DNA of 64,000 bases from Tetragonia tetragonoides (taxonomy: Eukaryota; Streptophyta; Magnoliopsida; Caryophyllales; Aizoaceae): contig CM076151.1 of assembly GCA_038025085.1 (NCBI GenBank), forward strand, positions 10,948,501 through 11,012,500, given 5' to 3'. Both the position numbers and the translations under genes were made by a program. Below, one piece after another: positions 10,645-21,900 of the stretch. The notes beneath the pieces are model-generated. The model was not told the DNA's origin. It was given only the letters and a program-made list of their open reading frames with translations, and did no database searches. The stretch's first letter is position 1; every line of letters begins with the position of its first letter.

Positions 10645-11190
10645 GCTTAGGGTTTAGGGTTTCAAGTGTTATGGTTTGGGGAGTTATGGTTGGAGGGTTA
10701 GTGTAACACCTCGACCCAACTAGGCCGCTGGTGCCACCCGGAATTGCTTCCTTGGTTGAGAACTGACCCCACAAACCACCACAAGCCTTTCCAGCATGCT
10801 TTGTCCTCACTCGCATGCCCCTGAGAAAACTTCCCAGTAGGTCACCCATCCTAGTACTACTACCAGCCAAGCACGCTTAACTGTGGAGTTTCTTAGGTTG
10901 ATCTCCTTGAAAAGGAGATGCATCTTGGTGATATGAGTAGTACTATCAAACCATTTCAGTTGTACTCAACCATGAAATCTTGGGGTACTACAGTTAGGTT
11001 TGGGAGTTAGGGTTTAGGGGGTTAGGGTTTTAGGGTTTGGAGGGTTAGGTTTGGAGGGTTTGGGTTTGGGTTTGGGGGGTTAGGTTTGTGAGGTTTGGGG
11101 GTTAGGGTTTGGAGAGTTGGGGTTTGGGGGTTAGGATTTGAGTATTGGGGACTAGGGTTTGGAGGGTTAGGGTGTGGTTTGGGTGTAAAT
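10645..11190 (+). repeat. Degenerate interstitial telomere-like repeats
   Basis: Many copies of TTAGGG, TTTAGGG and variants such as GGGTTTGG and GGAGGGTTAG lie at 10645-10701 and 10993-11190. This resembles decayed plant telomere repeat (TTTAGGG)n away from a chromosome end. A solo LTR has inserted in the middle. Confidence 0.75.
10702..10992 (-). mobile_element. Cassandra-type solo LTR containing 5S rRNA-like sequence
   Basis: A 291-bp unit with TG..CA ends (TGTAACACC at 10702, TACTACA at 10992), flanked by the 5-bp direct repeat GTTAG at 10697-10701 and 10993-10997. On the minus strand, about 10829-10894 reproduces the 5S rRNA internal-promoter region: AGTTAAGCGTGCTTGG, then TAGTACTAGGATGGGTGACC. 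A 5S-like segment inside a short TG..CA terminal repeat is the hallmark of Cassandra TRIM elements. Only one LTR is present, with no internal domain or second LTR, so it is a solo LTR left by recombination. The 5S part is not a functional 5S gene. Confidence 0.88.
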
Positions 11191-12095
11191 TACTTAAAAA
11201 ATGCCGAGACATATGCATGACACATGATTTCACTAATGAGTGGATCAATTCAATACATCTATATATTTGAGATCTAATGGTCACAAAGTGTTCTAAGGGT
11301 ATCCACAATGCATTAGACTATTCAGACTCCACAAACTTGCCACATCAGCTTTCCACTCCACTTTTTGTTTTCCAAACTCAGCTTCAGACTTTCACCACAA
11401 TGCTATTCAGATTTTGACCCATCAACTTTCCACTCATATTTTTGTTTTACTCAATTCAATTTCGATTTATTTAAGTTTATTCCTTTTTTTGAGTAGTTGG
11501 GCCCCACAATTGAGTCTTAAAGGAAGTCTTGAAATCTAAAGACTCAAGTTAAGACGGAAAGGGCTACCCATACACTCTGTATATATTACACCCTCTTGTC
11601 TCCCGTGAGTGGGAGGACATATATACCCCTTACTACTTGGGATTTCAGGGGATAATATGGGTATGATGAAAAGGGGAAAAAGGAGGAGATAAGAGAGATA
11701 GACACAAAAAAAGGGGGACAAAGGGGTGTAATATACACAAGGTGTATGGCTAACTTAGTTGAGTTAAGACTAGCATTTGTTTTTGCCTAGCACAATGACA
11801 CAAGACCTTTTAGATTTCTAAAACTCTGAAAAATCAAGACTTATGAAACTAGGAATAATGATGCCCTAATGCTCTCATGGAATAAATGCTCTCATGTGAT
11901 CCTAACTCTATATATTTATAGCAAGTCTCGTGCGAAAATAACTCACAAAATAATGGGGCCACTATTTTTTAGTAATATAGGGGTCATTTATCGTAAGTAG
12001 TGAGCATTATTAAAAAGTAACACTTGGGTCTGTTCTCCCCAACTGAAAAACGTTTATATTTATTACTGAAAATTTATTTATGTTGAACTTTATTT
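11191..12095. other. Non-coding spacer upstream of the foldback
   Basis: No gene recognised. Composition is AT-rich with short purine-rich tracts at about 11640-11730. Confidence 0.45.
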
Positions 12096-12502
12096 GTGTG
12101 ATTTCCTCAAATATACATCATTCACAAACTAATTCCCAAATTAGCTTCGGTTCAAAACTATTTCCCCACATATACATCACGTAGGATCGGAAAGGCAAAG
12201 CCGCTGTGGGCCACAGCGGCTTTGTCGCAAAAAAAAAAAAAAAAAAAAACAAAAAAAAAAAATAAAAAAAATAAAAAAAAAAATAAAAATTGGCAAAGCC
12301 GCTGTGGGCCACAGCGGCTTTGCCAATTATTTTTATTTTTATTTTTATTTTTATTTTTATTTTTTTTTGCGGCAAAAGCCGCTGTGGCCCACAGCGGCTT
12401 TGCCTTTCCGATCCTACGTGGTGTATATATAGGGAAATAGTTTTGAACCGAAGCTAATTTGAAAATTAGTTTGTGAATGATGTATATTTGAGGAAATCAC
12501 AC
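12096..12502. repeat. Foldback (long inverted repeat) with three GC-rich palindromes
   Basis: The left arm (about 12096-12223) and right arm (about 12375-12502) are near-perfect reverse complements, from GTGTGATTTCCTC through CGTAGGATCGGAAAGGC. Each arm ends in a 27-bp palindrome of two 13-bp halves (AAAGCCGCTGTGG and its complement): module 1 at 12197-12223, module 3 at 12375-12401. A third copy, module 2 at 12295-12321 within a 41-bp palindrome at 12288-12328, occupies the loop between A-rich and T-rich runs. The element lies about 440 bp upstream of the VPS50 start codon and would form an extended hairpin. It resembles a foldback/MITE-type element; no protein is encoded. Confidence 0.85.
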
Positions 12503-12939
12503 ACTTTATTTAACTTTGTTGAACTTTGTTTATTTTTGTTGAAACTTGTTGATTCAAGTGTTTTTTATAACTAGTTTATATATTGGTTTGTTGAACTTTA
12601 TTTAACTTTGTTGAAGTTTGCTGAAATTCGTCTTATAGAAATATTTGCCTACAGAGTGTTTAGTTTTCATCCAAGTTTTTACTCGACTTTAATCCACCAA
12701 AAAAATAAAAATAAATATCATTGGGGCAAGCTCAAAGGAAACCAAACCAAACCAAGAACAGTCACATTACATAGCACCATCAAAAACAAAAACCCAAAAA
12801 TCAGATCTAGTCCCCTCTATCTCTCTCTTCACCAACAAACAACCTTGATAGTCTAAGTCCAAACCCAACAACTGACAATGGCAATAAATTTCCCTCCTAT
12901 GAAGATCGCTCTTTCATTCTCTCTCCTCTGCTAACTGAA
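12503..12939 (+). promoter_or_regulatory. VPS50 proximal promoter and 5' leader (candidate)
   Basis: A TATA-like TTTATATATT lies at 12575-12584. The following 350 bp changes to a CA/CT-rich composition typical of plant leaders (AACCAAACCAAACC near 12740, CT-rich tracts near 12810-12930). Transcription start is not determinable by eye. Confidence 0.35.
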
Positions 12940-15900
12940 ATGCAGCCTGACTCATCGCCATTTGGTTCATTCCTATTTAGTCCACTACCATTCATTTCAA
13001 GCGTCAATGGTGAATTGAGCAATAGCGAGGGTTTCGACAGTTCTAGGGTTTTGTTTTTGGCTTCTTTGTGGCTTTTTCAAGGTGGTGCTGGTACTAATAC
13101 TGGTAGTGGTACTGGTGATTCCATGGATTTATCGAAGGTTGGCGAGAAAATTCTCAGTTCTGTACGGTCCGCTCGTTCTCTCGGTCTTCTTCCTTCTACA
13201 TCTGATCGTCCTGAGGTTCGTAATGTCGTTTCGTTTCTCTCTCCTCTTTTTATGTAGTGTGCTTGGTTAATGCGCTCGTATTGATTGTATATATGGAAAA
13301 TGTGGTATGATTTTGATTTGATGTGATCAGAATTGTTGAAGCTGTGAAAGTGAGTTGCTTGATTGTAGTGTAATGAGTTCTGAAATTCTGAGCTGCTTGT
13401 TGGATTTTTGTGGTAAAGGCCATTTAGGGAAATTTTGTTTAATGTAGGTTTTGGTTTCTCAGTTGGGAATTTGTGATTTTGAGATGATCAACTGATAGTA
13501 GGAAGAAAAACATAAAGAAAAGTAATTAACTTGCTAGAAAGATGAACAAATAACTAATAGTCCTGTGTATAATTATAGATAAACAATATGAGAAGAAATG
13601 CTCATAGAAAAGAAGAGCTTTTAAATCAGAGCCTAGAAGACAAAGGCAAGTAGAGGCAAATTGGTGATCAATAAAGTAGAGGAAATTTGGAAATAATGTG
13701 ACACAGGGGCATCTCATGACAACAACACGGAAGAAGTATACATGAATGTAAATGCTATTCTATAAGCTTTTGGCTTCATTGAACATAATGGCAGCGTCAT
13801 CACTTGGGTACTTGATGAGAAGGCTGGTCCTAGGGTCCAAAATATCCTATTTTTAGCTTAAGTTCATGCAAGGAAATAAGGAGGGAATGAGTCTGGAAGT
13901 GGAGCAGCTCATTTACGTAAAAGAATTAATTTCGTGCACAATATAGAGTGTGCAAGTAAGAGGGCCCACAATTCCTTTGAATTTATATTGAAGGGGACAA
14001 AGGGGAGTCACATATAGCAGCAGGAGGAATGGGAAAGAAGGAAGTGTTCCAAACCCCCTTGTACAACCTTGGAGGTGCCAACTTACTCAGCTCATTCTAG
14101 GTCCTCATCTCCCAGTTGCTCTTTTAGAGTCCATTAATATGATTTTCCCATGCTTTCTTGGTGTCTCTACTTCATGTGACTGGACCATCTTACCCTTGGT
14201 TCACGCAACTTATATCTAATAGGTGCCACTTCTACCTTATCTCCAATATCTTCATTCTATGTGTGTGCATGAGCCAACATCTAAGAAGCATCCTCACCAT
14301 TATCTTTTCAACATGCATTTGCTTTACTGCCAATACTCCCTTCCATAAAGTGGGGTTGTGTGGTGTACAATGTAATTGGTTTCTCTTTGGGCCTAATTGA
14401 TTGGGGCTTGTAGGGGGATGTCCCTCAAATGTTTAGTATCTATGGAATGATTTGTAATTAGTTTTGCTTTCTACATTGAGGACTCCATGTCCTCTCATTC
14501 TGTACTTCTACACTTTGTTCATTGATAAAAAAAGTTATTTTCTTTAAAAAAAGAAGTATTTCCCTAAGTTAAAGTAGAATCTTTAGTCGCATGGAATCTT
14601 GAGGAGGTCCTCCTTTTGTGGATCACTATATAATAGTTAATGATATCATCAATCTCCCTTTATTTCTGAAATTACCAAACCAAGGTATCCAAGACATGCC
14701 TTAATTGGTTTACCTTGTGTATCAATCCGGTCTTCAACATCTGTAGCGACCGTGTCATAACTAAAGTTGCATTCAGAATGCTATGTTTGGGTTCTGGACT
14801 TCTGGTCAATTCATAGACTCTTGCTCCAAAGTTCCAACTGAGTTTTGATGTAGTCCCTTGTAGTACATGAGACATCTACAATGCTTTGATTCATGGCAAA
14901 GATTCTAAAGATTGATAGACAGCATTGAATTCATAGTTTCCACGAAGATCGAAAGAAAATATAAGTCAGAAACCATTTTTTTCATTCTTTGAGGCCTTAT
15001 GGTTTCTCTTTAAACTCTGTGCTTTGATGGAAATATTTCCATCTATCTATTTTATGTTTTTTTGGTAAGAAAAAGAACACTTCTATTATTTTCTTAAAAT
15101 GAAGAAAATGTTGTACAAAGAGGACCAGAATTCCTCAATACAAAAAGGGGGAAAAAGGAAAAACTACAGGTCAATATGCACCCCCCTGCAGATAGGGAGA
15201 AGGAGAGATTGTGGTGTAATGCTCTTTCGGTGCTGCTTTGGTGTATATGGTTGGAGGGGAATGCGTGGATGTACTCAATCATCGATCTCTTCTGAGATGC
15301 ATTGGGATAGAGTGAATGGTTTAGCTTCTTTGTGGTATAGAGCACTAGGGGCTTGTAGGAGCTATTCTGTTTGAGTACTAGCAGACTTGGGCCAATCTGT
15401 AATTAGGCTTTTATTTTTATTTTTATATTAAAGGTAACTTGTCCCCGTTGCAATGATTCTGATTTTTATCAATATGCTCTTTTTCCGTACACGTAGTCCA
15501 ATAAATTGTCCTTCACAACTTCGCAGTGGGTCGGTCAACGTTTTTCCAAGCAAGGGGGTATCTAAACCTCCCATATCCCTAGGTGGGGGCCTCTTGAGAG
15601 GAATTGGGATTTGGTATACGCGTGGTCCACTGACTAAGTCCTCTTTGCATACATGACCTTCGAAGGTCTCCCACATATCTATTAGTTGGCCACGATGAGA
15701 ACAAAGTCTGTCATGCAACATACGTTTTTGGACTCCGATTCTTGCACCATCTTCAAAGGGAATGCCAGATATAATTCTACTTGGAAGGAGTGTAAGATGA
15801 AGCCAGAGAGGATTGGTTGGAATTTCTAATTGCTCCACAGGTTGCCTAGTTCAGCTCTTCCTTCGTTTTATATTGATAGGTGAGACATGTACAAAGTTTC

Positions 15901-18900
15901 TAGAAAGTCTTGTAGATAAGTTCCTAAAAGAGTTGGGGAGCGTATAGTTATGTATGTGATTGAGCAGTAAAATAGGGGCTGTTGAAAGATCGGTCCTTTG
16001 TCCCCCAAACTCCCATAGGAATTGTTTGTTCCAAAGGTCGTCCTAGTGGAAGTGAGGTTCTCCCATTTTTATCCTCACACCTTTATACGTTTGTCATCAC
16101 CATTGAAAGCACGAGAAAGAACTGTAGTCTACTATTGTCGTGCCAATGTTCAAACGAATCCCTTTTTGCTAGAATGTATTGTGTGTAGAAATCAAATTCA
16201 CTATTCCCGATCTAAACAATTGCACAGTTGTGCTCCTAACTTGTACATGTCACTAGAATTCAATGATTCGGTATCATTTTTTACATTGGGACCCCAAAGC
16301 ATGAATTATTGTTTCAATTTTCGGTTCGAGGTAGAGGGGAATGGTGGTTTACCTCAGTGTATGGTCCATGCAGACATTCTGAACGACGATCTTTTTTCCA
16401 GGAGTTGTACGATTTGGCTGGGCTTTGCTCCCCACACTGGATTCTCGGGGGAGATTTCAATGTTGTTCGAAGTGTGGGGGAGCGACTAGGGCGTTCTGGT
16501 GGTTTGGGAGATATGAGGGAGTTTAATACAGTTATCAGGGAATGCGAGTTGCGGGATCCTTCACTGCAAAATGCACAGTTTACGTGGAGTGTTAGTGGGC
16601 GACGATGTGCTTCTTCAAGGTTGGATCGGTTTTTGTTCACTAATGCGGTTGAAGATGAGTTCCCTTTGTTGTCACAGGAGGTGTTCTCGCGCCCTTGCTC
16701 CGACCACTTTCCATTAATCCTTCACTCCAGGCCAGTGCAGTGGGGTCCAACTCCATTTCGATTTGAGAATATGTGGACTTTACATCAGAATTTTCGTAGA
16801 AAGGTGGCTGAGTGGTGGGGCACTTGTGAGGTCCAGGGATGGCAGGGCTATTGTTTCATGAGAAAACTGAAATTTGTTAAGGAGCAACTCAAAGGATGGA
16901 ATAAGGAGGTTTTCGGGGACATTAACCAGCGAAAGAATGAGTTGTTGAGTGAGATTGCCGTAGTGGACCAGACAATTAGTATTGGAGAGGGGGGTGAGGA
17001 GCTTGTCCGTAAGAGTGTTGAGTTGAAAAACGACTTTCAGGAGGTGCTTTTGAGGGAGAAGCAGTGTCGACGACAGAAAATGAAGGGGAGGTGGGCTAAA
17101 GAAGGAGACACAAATTCTAGGCTTTTCTTTAAGGTAGTCAATGGAAGGAGGAGGAGGGGTTTTATTCAGGAGTTGGAAAATGATGATGGGGATGTGGTTA
17201 CCGATGTGGGGGAGATCAGTCGTGAGATTTCCTCATATTATTGCTCACTGTTTAGCGAGGAGGAGATGTTACGACCTCGTATTGAGGGGTTGGACTGGAG
17301 CCCAATTTCATCAGCTATGGCGGCTCGTCTAGAACGCCCTTTTGAGCTGGAGGAGGTTAGGGCAGCGGTGTTCAGTATGGATAGAGAGAAAACACCGGGC
17401 CCCGATGGATTCACAATGGCTTTTTTTCAGGATTGTTGGGAGGTGGTTAAAGATGATCTTCTTCATGTTTTTGCAGAATTTCATGTACAGGGGGTTCTTG
17501 GCAGGGGTATCAACTCTAATTTCATCACACTAGTTCCAAAGAAGGATCGATCTATAAAAGTTAAGGACTTTCGTCCTATTAGCCTCATTACTAGTGTTTA
17601 TAAAATCATCACGAAGGTTCTCTCTGTGCGGATAGGGGAAGCTCTGGCTACTACCATTTCTTACTCGCAGAGCGCGTTTGTGGAGGGGAGACAGATTTTG
17701 GATGCTTCTTTGGTGGCTAATGAGACGGTGGATGATGCGAGGCGTAGAGGATCATAGGGGATTGTTTTCAAGCTAGACTTTGAGAAGGCTTATGATAGGG
17801 TGAGCTGGCGTTTCCTGGATAGCGTGCTCGAGAGGAAAGGTTTTGGGTTACTCTGGAGGCGGTGGATTAGGGGTTGTTTCTCGAATGCTCACTTTTCCGT
17901 GCTCGTAAATGGAGCGCCCAGGGAGTGGTTTTCTTCCTCCAGGGGTTTGAGGCAAGGCGATCCTTTGTCGCCTTTTCTGTTTACGCTGGTGGTAGATGTG
18001 CTCAGTAGGATGTTGGAGAGAGGTGTTGAGACGGGAGTCGTTGCTGGTCTGAAAGTGGGTCGGGAGGGGGTGCATGTCTCTCATCTTCAGTTTGCAGATG
18101 ACACTATCCTTTTCTTGGATGCGGACCTTGAGAAGTTTAAGAATGTTTTGACTATATTGCAAATTTTTGAGGTGATTTCGGGGATGAGAATCAATCTTGC
18201 GAAATGTAGTGTGGCTGGGATAAGTGTGGGTAATGACTTTCTGACGACGACAGCTCGCAGGCTGTCAGATACAGGAGTGGCCACTTACCTACTTGGGTGT
18301 GCCATTAGGAGGTAACCCACGTTCGGAGGCTTTTTGGGAGCCAGTTGTGCAGCGGGTGTCCACGCGCCTGGATGGTTGGAAGCGAGTTTATTTCTCGTTC
18401 GGGGGCAGGATTACCCTAGTACGATCTTGTCTTTCTAGCATTCCGCTGTATTATCTCTCCTTGTTTCGGATTCCAGTAGCCGTAGCTAATAGGATTGAGA
18501 AACTCATGAGAGACTTCCTCTGGACTGGCGTGGATGGGGAGCGGCCTAAGGAGGAAGGTGGTTTGGGAGTGGACAGGTTGGTGGCAAAAAATATCGCCCT
18601 TGCGGGCAAATGGCTTTGGCGTTTTCCGCGGGAACCTAATAGTCTTTGGCATCAGGTCATCCGAAGTAGGTATGGAACGCAACAGAACGGGTGGGACACA
18701 CAGTCTACAGGGACTTCTACACATGCTAGCCCGTGGAAGTTTATTTCACAAATCCTTCCGCGTTTCCTTCCTCATGTTGAGCTGGTACTTGGGAATGGTG
18801 CACGTACTAGGTTTTGGGAGGATAATTGGAGGGGGGGTGAGCAGTTTTGTACAAGATTTCCTCGATTGTTTCAGTTGACCACTCTACATGGGGGTATGGT

Positions 18901-21900
18901 TGCTGACTTTTTCTCGGTACAGAGTGGTTCCTGGAATTTACATCTTCGTCGGCCACCTCATGATAGGGAGATGGAAGAACTCACTTCGCTTCTTACTCTT
19001 GTGGAGCCTATTCAGCTATCAAGCTCAGATGACTCTAGGAGGTGGATTGGGGAGGCCTCGGGGGAGTCGGGATTTGGGGACACCTCTCCCTTGTTTTCCA
19101 CTAGCAGATTACATTTGGAAAGCAAAGGTACCTATGAAGGTGAAGGCATTTGTGTGGACTTTGGTGCTGGATAGGGTTAATACAAACGACTTAAGGCAGC
19201 GGAGAAGACCCGGGGTGCTTCTGTCACCAGATATGTGTTCGTTATGTCGGTCTAATTGCGAAACTTCTGCACATCTTTTCCTTTGGTGTGATGTGGCACA
19301 GAGTCTTTGGCGGAGGCGGAGGCTGATCCGGGGGGAGATGTTTGTTTATCCTTCTAGTGTTGAGGCATTTTTACAAGTGCATTTCTGGGGCTTTGGGGGT
19401 GGTAAGGAGAGGAGGTTGCTGTGGCGCAATGCTTATTTTGCAATTTTGTGGTGCATTTGGTTAGAGAGGAATGCACGAGTGTTTACGGGACTTTCCGCAA
19501 CTCCTGCGATGCTCTGGGAGAGAATTACTTATTTAGCCTCCTTATGGGCTAAGGCTGCGGGGGCTTTTAGGGATTACTCTATAACTGATATACAGAGGAA
19601 TTGGGGCAATCTGTAAATGTTTTATTTAGAGGATACCTTATCCTCTCTCCTGCTGTACATTTAAAATTATATCAATATACTTTTTCTTTATCAAAAAAAA
19701 AAATTTTCGGTTGAGTTTCCTTGCTCCTTGTTTGCCTTTTACCCGAATCTTCTCTTAGATGGTTGATAGTTTCAGTATAAATTTTTTCTTCTATTCTAGT
19801 TTCTACATGTGGATAGTGTTGAATCAACCAATTGCAGTAACATACGGAAGTACATGCATGCCTAACGCAAAATAAGCAAACATGTACTCGAATAATCGGA
19901 TTTGATGGCTACTGCACCTTTATTTTTTTGGTTTCTTGTGTTTTCGATATTAAGAGGTAGAGACTGATGTTATGGTACATCTGGCAGAGAAATGCACAGG
20001 TCTTTCTGGGACTTCCATGTCCTGACATGTTGTAAAGGACATAGGTTACCTACTTAGGCTCTTTGTGGGCAAAGGCAATTGGTGAATTACTGAGTAGCTC
20101 AGTGTCACAGATTCAGGGACATTGGGATGATATGTGAATTAAAATTTTCATAGAAAAATACTAAATATCGTCTAATCCCACGGGCTTGTAGTTAACGGCT
20201 AGGAAAACCTCAACAACTCTTAGGGGGCTCGAACTAGATTTTTCTTAGTGCATACTTTTTTAGAAAGAGGAGTGATTGATTGATTTTTATGAGATAAAAA
20301 TAAACCAAAGTTCGAACACCGAGGTGTGGAATTGTGAACTGTATCTTTTTTCCTTTTGTTGTTGAGTGTGTCAAGTGTGTGTAATGGGGTGCAGTCGCAG
20401 AAGCCCAAAGACAAAAAAATTACTTCACAATTGCATGAGGCTAAAAAAAATTCACTGATACCTGGAAAAGGATGTTCCTGATGACCACACCTAATTGTCA
20501 AAAAAAGTATTTTGCTGCGTGCTCTCTCTAGAACTGCTTAGTAATAGTTGGACCTTTGCAGTAAAGCCTGCAGCGCTGTCATGTGATTGTATTTATAAGA
20601 TATCTGTCTGGATCTCCATGGGCTGATCATTAATAGCTGTAAGCTTTCTGCATACAAATCTTCAATATTTATTTTTGGTTTTCATGACATGTAGGTTCCT
20701 GCTCGAGCTGCAGCAGCAGCGGCTGTTGCTAGGGCTCTTGCAACCCTTCCCCCTGACCAGAGGCTTAGTCTCCCGTCCAGTTCTGCAGAATTGAGTTCCA
20801 TTTATGGAAGCAGGCTTCATGATCCAGTTGTTGAAGAATTAGATGAAGAATTCTATGAAGAGGTTTGTTTGTGCAGTTTGATGACTTAGTTCTGTAATAT
20901 TTTTTTTTTGCTCTTTAACTTCTTTCTGACATGAGTACATATGATGTTGGCATGTGTATTTTGTCCATCAAATGAGTAAAGATTGCCTACTGATCCTGTT
21001 TGGTAGTTGGGATATTGTGGTATTGCTTGCTCTATCAGTTTGCTTCGTTCTATTTTTTTTTTCCTTTTTTTATTTCTTTCATGTTTGTTGAGTTCCTTCA
21101 ATCACTGTTTGGACATTAAGGCTTCCTCATTATGAGCAATTGCTGTAATTTTTAAGGATTACCTATAGCAATATGTTTAGCAGGTAAAAAAACCCTAGTG
21201 CAGTTACCATTTCTTCCCTTACTGTGGTCATCTTTAGTCTTTTGTACTTGAGGAAAACAGACAACTAAGAGCACTTCCTAATATTAGTTGGTAGGACAAA
21301 ATGTCTGCTTCTGATTTGAAGTGTACTGACAGACCTTCAAGACGCTGGCTCCATTTGCCTGGGGCATGCCCCAGGTCTGAGGCTCAATGCCCCACTTATG
21401 TAACCCTAAACACCCCACACCCCAAAAAGGGAAACGAAAGACATAAAAGTATCAAGCAACAGTATATGATAGCATGCTTTTCTGTGTATGTGGATAACAG
21501 AAGCAAAAGCAACCATATAGGTAGCCAATCAAAAAGATTCTAGTGAATGACATGTGTCATTATGAGTTTGCAGAGGGATGGCAATCAATAACAGAGGAGA
21601 CATCTTAAAGAAAGCATAGCCCCAAAAAAAAGCATGGCCAAGTCTGCTAATTTGACCCCCCCCACTAGAAAGAGCTACTCACATTTTTTTCTCTACGTGT
21701 GGTAAGCTGTGTCACTCACGTAGTCTCTCTTGTTCAAAATGAGGTATATCTATCCCTGTGTCAGCATGGCCAAGTTTGAACCCCCCCGGAACTAGAAAGA
21801 GCTACTCACATTTTTTCTCTATATGTGGTAAGCTGTGTTACTCATGCAGTCTCTCTTGTTCAAAATGATGTGTAGCTATCCCTGTGTCAGGACTTCTAAA

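Noticed and set aside
10829..10894. 5S rRNA gene
   Set aside because: Only the internal promoter region is 5S-like and it sits in a TG..CA repeat with a 5-bp duplication, so it is part of a Cassandra LTR.
12118..12440. Lysine- or phenylalanine-rich open frames on both strands
   Set aside because: Caused by the A/T homopolymers inside the foldback; no protein-like composition.
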